Positions 7,228 through 9,084 of a DNA stretch of 9,084 bases are shown piece by piece. Positions within the stretch are counted from its first letter, which is position 1; every line of letters starts with the position of its first letter. The DNA is taken from assembly GCA_900321845.1 (NCBI GenBank), contig ONXT01000164.1, forward strand, positions 1-9,084. Reading direction: 5' to 3'. This DNA comes from an uncultured Bacteroidales bacterium. Its GTDB lineage: Bacteria > Bacteroidota > Bacteroidia > Bacteroidales > WCHB1-69. The position numbers and the translations under genes were made by a program. The notes beneath the pieces were generated by a model. That model did no database searches. It saw nothing but the letters and a program-made list of their open reading frames with translations, and was not told where the DNA came from.

Positions 7228-7235
7228 TACTTTTG
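7228..7235 (+). promoter_or_regulatory. Bacteroidetes-type -7 element for the sigma factor gene
   Basis: TACTTTTG is an exact TAnnTTTG on the plus strand, divergent from the lipoprotein promoter 84 bases away. A matching -33 TTTG is not seen. The predicted leader to the ATG at 7326 is about 80 bases. The element is of the housekeeping type, so the sequence gives no direct sign that the ECF sigma factor drives its own gene. Confidence 0.55.
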
Positions 7236-7271
7236 CACACTTTTTGAAATTTTTTGCAAATAAAGTGTAGT

Positions 7272-7324
7272 AAATCGGAAGTCTGTGCGTCTAACGAGCG
7301 AAACTTGATTCAAAAAATCGGAAG
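7272..7324 (+). repeat. Pair of 10-base direct repeats in the sigma factor leader
   Basis: AAATCGGAAG occurs at 7272-7281 and again at 7315-7324, 43 bases apart. The second copy ends one base before the ATG at 7326 and so covers the translation initiation region. It may be chance in A-rich DNA or a site for a regulator acting on the leader RNA or DNA. Confidence 0.35.
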
Positions 7325-7325
7325 A

Positions 7326-7808
7326 ATGGAAAATTTGGAAAACGAATTTGAAAAAATCATCAAGGCACACCAAAACGCCATCTACACGGTGTGCTATATG
7401 TTTTCCAAGGACACCGACGAAATCAACGATTTGTTTCAGGAGACGCTCATCAACCTTTGGAAGGGTTTTCAGGATTTCCGCAACGAAAGCAGCATCCGCA
7501 CATGGATTTGGCGGGTTTGTCTGAACACCTGCATCTCCTCCGAAAGGAAGAAAAAACGCAGGGTGGAGACCGTTCCGCTTTCAGTTGACATAGACCTTTT
7601 CAATGACGACGACAGCGACTCCAGACAAATCAGGATGCTCTATGACCGCATCAACCAACTGGGGCCTTTCGACCGCGCCATCGTGCTGCTGTGGCTGGAA
7701 AACATGAGTTATGAAGAAATCGGTGCCGTCATTGGCATCTCCGCCAAAAACGTTTCCGTCCGTTTGGTAAGAATCAAGGAGGAACTCAAAAAAATGTCAA
7801 ACAAGTAA
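7326..7808 (+). CDS. ECF-type RNA polymerase sigma factor
   Basis: The 160-residue protein has the two-domain layout of extracytoplasmic-function sigma factors. Region 2 (about 8-78) includes DEINDLFQETLINLWKGF, for core binding, and SSIRTWIWRVCLNTCISSER, for -10 recognition. An acidic linker (DIDLFNDDDSDS, about 88-99) follows. Region 4 (about 105-157) carries the helix-turn-helix SYEEIGAVIGISAKNVSVRL for -35 recognition. The start at 7326 gives a normal ECF N-terminus (MENLENEFEKII); upstream extension would need a TTG at 7254 and adds residues unlike the family. The next gene, a four-helix membrane protein, follows 11 bases after the stop, so the pair is an operon. The regulon and inducing signal are not visible. 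Confidence 0.93.
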   Translation: MENLENEFEKIIKAHQNAIYTVCYMFSKDTDEINDLFQETLINLWKGFQDFRNESSIRTWIWRVCLNTCISSERKKKRRVETVPLSVDIDLFNDDDSDSRQIRMLYDRINQLGPFDRAIVLLWLENMSYEEIGAVIGISAKNVSVRLVRIKEELKKMSNK

Positions 7809-7819
7809 TTTTCAATAAG

Positions 7820-8413
7820 ATGGAAACAGAAAACGACACCTCCGAACTGAACGACTTGCGGCGGATGAACGATCTGCTGCAAAGTAAACTCGATAAGCAG
7901 GCCATCATCAATAAAGACCTGATTGAGCGCATCATTCGTGAAAAGTCCGGCACTTTAAGCAAAGAAACCACCATCCTGATTGTCTTCACCATCCTCACGC
8001 TCCCCTTCTGCTATTGGGTCTTCTATTCCCTCGGCTTCAGCTTGGGCTTTCGCATCGCCACCATCGCGATTCTTGGCGTCTCGCTCCTGATGTCCATTTA
8101 TCAGCAGGTGACGCTCATTCGCAAGCGCAAATTGGACGAAGACATCCTGCTTTATGCCGAAAAAATGCAGAAATACCGCCGCCAGAACCATCTGTGGCTT
8201 GCCATTATGGTGCCTGTGCTCCTGCTCTGGATCGGCTATTTCGTTTACGACAACTTCTCCCGCTCCGGCGACTTGCATCAGGCCATCGCACTGTCCATTG
8301 CCGGCATCGTAGGGGGCATCATCGGCGCCATTTTAGGTGCCGTGCAATTCAAACGTCAGCAACGTATGGCCAAAGAGATTATTGAACAAATCGAATTGCT
8401 GAAAAAAGAGTGA
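7820..8413 (+). CDS. Four-helix membrane protein, candidate regulator of the adjacent sigma factor
   Basis: I do not recognise a characterised family for this 197-residue protein. Residues about 8-45 are charged and helical (NDLRRMNDLLQSKLDKQ) and could form a coiled coil or partner-binding helix. Four hydrophobic segments lie at about 51-72, 77-96, 125-144 and 155-176. Basic stretches after the second (RKRK, 101-104) and fourth (KRQQRMAK) place both termini in the cytosol. The fourth segment is glycine-rich with G-x3-G spacing at 162/166 and 165/169, plus Gly173, suggesting tight helix packing. It lies 11 bases downstream of the sigma gene, so a role as membrane-bound anti-sigma or sensor is a reasonable inference. 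However, no zinc-binding anti-sigma motif or FecR-like domain is present. No clear terminator follows it. Confidence 0.85.
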   Translation: METENDTSELNDLRRMNDLLQSKLDKQAIINKDLIERIIREKSGTLSKETTILIVFTILTLPFCYWVFYSLGFSLGFRIATIAILGVSLLMSIYQQVTLIRKRKLDEDILLYAEKMQKYRRQNHLWLAIMVPVLLLWIGYFVYDNFSRSGDLHQAIALSIAGIVGGIIGAILGAVQFKRQQRMAKEIIEQIELLKKE

Positions 8414-8491
8414 GTCGAAATCGGTGAACTGAGTAAAGGCAAATCCACCCCGCTATTTGTAAATAATAAAAATGTAGATGAATCGTTAAAT

Positions 8492-8526
8492 TGTGTTTGC
8501 CAAAGTTTTTAATATTGCTATTACAG
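8492..8526 (+). promoter_or_regulatory. Possible promoter region for the M16 peptidase
   Basis: TGTGTTTG (8492-8499) misses TAnnTTTG by one base. Alternatively its TTTG could serve as a -33 element, with TATTACAG 19 bases downstream at 8519-8526. Neither is a perfect match, and the two readings exclude each other. The remaining intergenic sequence from 8414 to 8573 is A/T-rich with no clear terminator hairpin. Confidence 0.25.
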
Positions 8527-8573
8527 AAAACAATAACATAAAATTAATCCATTATTAATCAAAAATCAAAAAA

Positions 8574-9084
8574 ATGAAAAAGTTTATCTTATCGTTCTTT
8601 GCGGTGGTTTTCGTTTTCGGAATGCTGTCCGCACAGAATTTGGACTCCAAAATCGGCAACGACCCGAACGTAAGAGTCGGAAAATTGGACAACGGATTGA
8701 CCTATTACATCCGTCACAATGCAAAACCCGAGGGTCGTGTGGAGTTCCGTTTGGCCGTGAACGCTGGTTCGTGCCAGGAGGATGATGACCAGCAGGGTTT
8801 GGCTCACTTCACCGAGCACATGGCCTTCAACGGTATCGAAGGTTATCCGCACAACGACATGATCGACCAATTGCAGAAGATTGGTGTCACCTTCGGCGTG
8901 GGCATCAACGCTTACACTTCATTCGATGAGACCGTTTTCATGATAACCATGCCCACCGACGACCAGAAGCACATTGACTTCGGTATTAATATATTGTATG
9001 GTTGGGCTCACGGGCTGCTCTACGACCCGAAGGAGATTGACGACGAGCGCGGTGTGATTTCCGAGGAGTGGCGTATGGGCAACA
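8574..9084 (+). CDS. Secreted M16-family zinc metallopeptidase, 5' part only
   Basis: The reading frame opens at the ATG at 8574 and stays open to the right edge, giving the first 170 residues. A signal peptide (MKKFILSFFAVVFVFGMLSA, cleavage probably before Gln21) directs export to the periplasm or envelope. The inverted zinc motif HFTEH is at 78-82, with Glu81 as catalytic base and His78 and His82 as ligands. The downstream conserved segment DDERGVISEEWR begins at residue 156 and supplies the third ligand, most likely Glu165 by alignment with the E-x6-E pattern of the family. DNGLTYYIRHNAKPEGR (39-55) is the typical entry strand of the M16 N-terminal domain. Full-length Bacteroidetes relatives are usually about 900 residues, so most of the gene lies outside the window. 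Similar proteins are called insulinase-like or pitrilysin-like. Confidence 0.94.
   Translation, partial: MKKFILSFFAVVFVFGMLSAQNLDSKIGNDPNVRVGKLDNGLTYYIRHNAKPEGRVEFRLAVNAGSCQEDDDQQGLAHFTEHMAFNGIEGYPHNDMIDQLQKIGVTFGVGINAYTSFDETVFMITMPTDDQKHIDFGINILYGWAHGLLYDPKEIDDERGVISEEWRMGN

Overview
The window looks like chromosome from a member of the Bacteroidota, most likely order Bacteroidales. Four lines of evidence point there. Five genes or operons carry the Bacteroidetes -7 promoter element TAnnTTTG upstream. No clear Shine-Dalgarno sequence precedes the start codons, which instead follow A/T-rich stretches. A secreted protease ends in a type IX secretion (T9SS) sorting domain. The order tRNA-Thr, tuf, tRNA-Trp is the one found upstream of secE-nusG-rplK in this phylum. 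I see no mobile element, CRISPR array, integrase or clear sign of transfer.

Left part (1-3213, all minus strand): a subtilisin-like T9SS protease is followed by a promoter, tRNA-Thr(GGT), tuf (EF-Tu), a strong hairpin and a tRNA-Trp(CCA) cut by the left edge. The tRNA/tuf unit is a translation operon and probably continues beyond the window into secE/nusG.

Middle (3214-6089): a 305-base divergent intergenic region carries promoters for the protease and for a plus-strand P-loop protein of the cyclic 2,3-diphosphoglycerate synthetase-like family. That gene ends at a strong, probably bidirectional terminator, which it shares with the convergent mutY.

Right part (6124-9084): an OmpA-domain coiled-coil lipoprotein gene lies 34 bases upstream of mutY on the minus strand and is probably co-transcribed with it. 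Divergent from it is a plus-strand pair: an ECF-type sigma factor and, 11 bases on, a four-helix membrane protein that is a candidate regulator of the sigma factor. The start of a secreted M16 zinc peptidase runs off the right edge.

Most of the window is housekeeping or ordinary envelope biology. The least explained elements are the sigma factor/four-helix membrane protein pair, the bacterial cDPG-synthetase-like protein with a lysine-rich tail, and the hairpin placed directly before tRNA-Trp. I found nothing that clearly amounts to a wholly new system.
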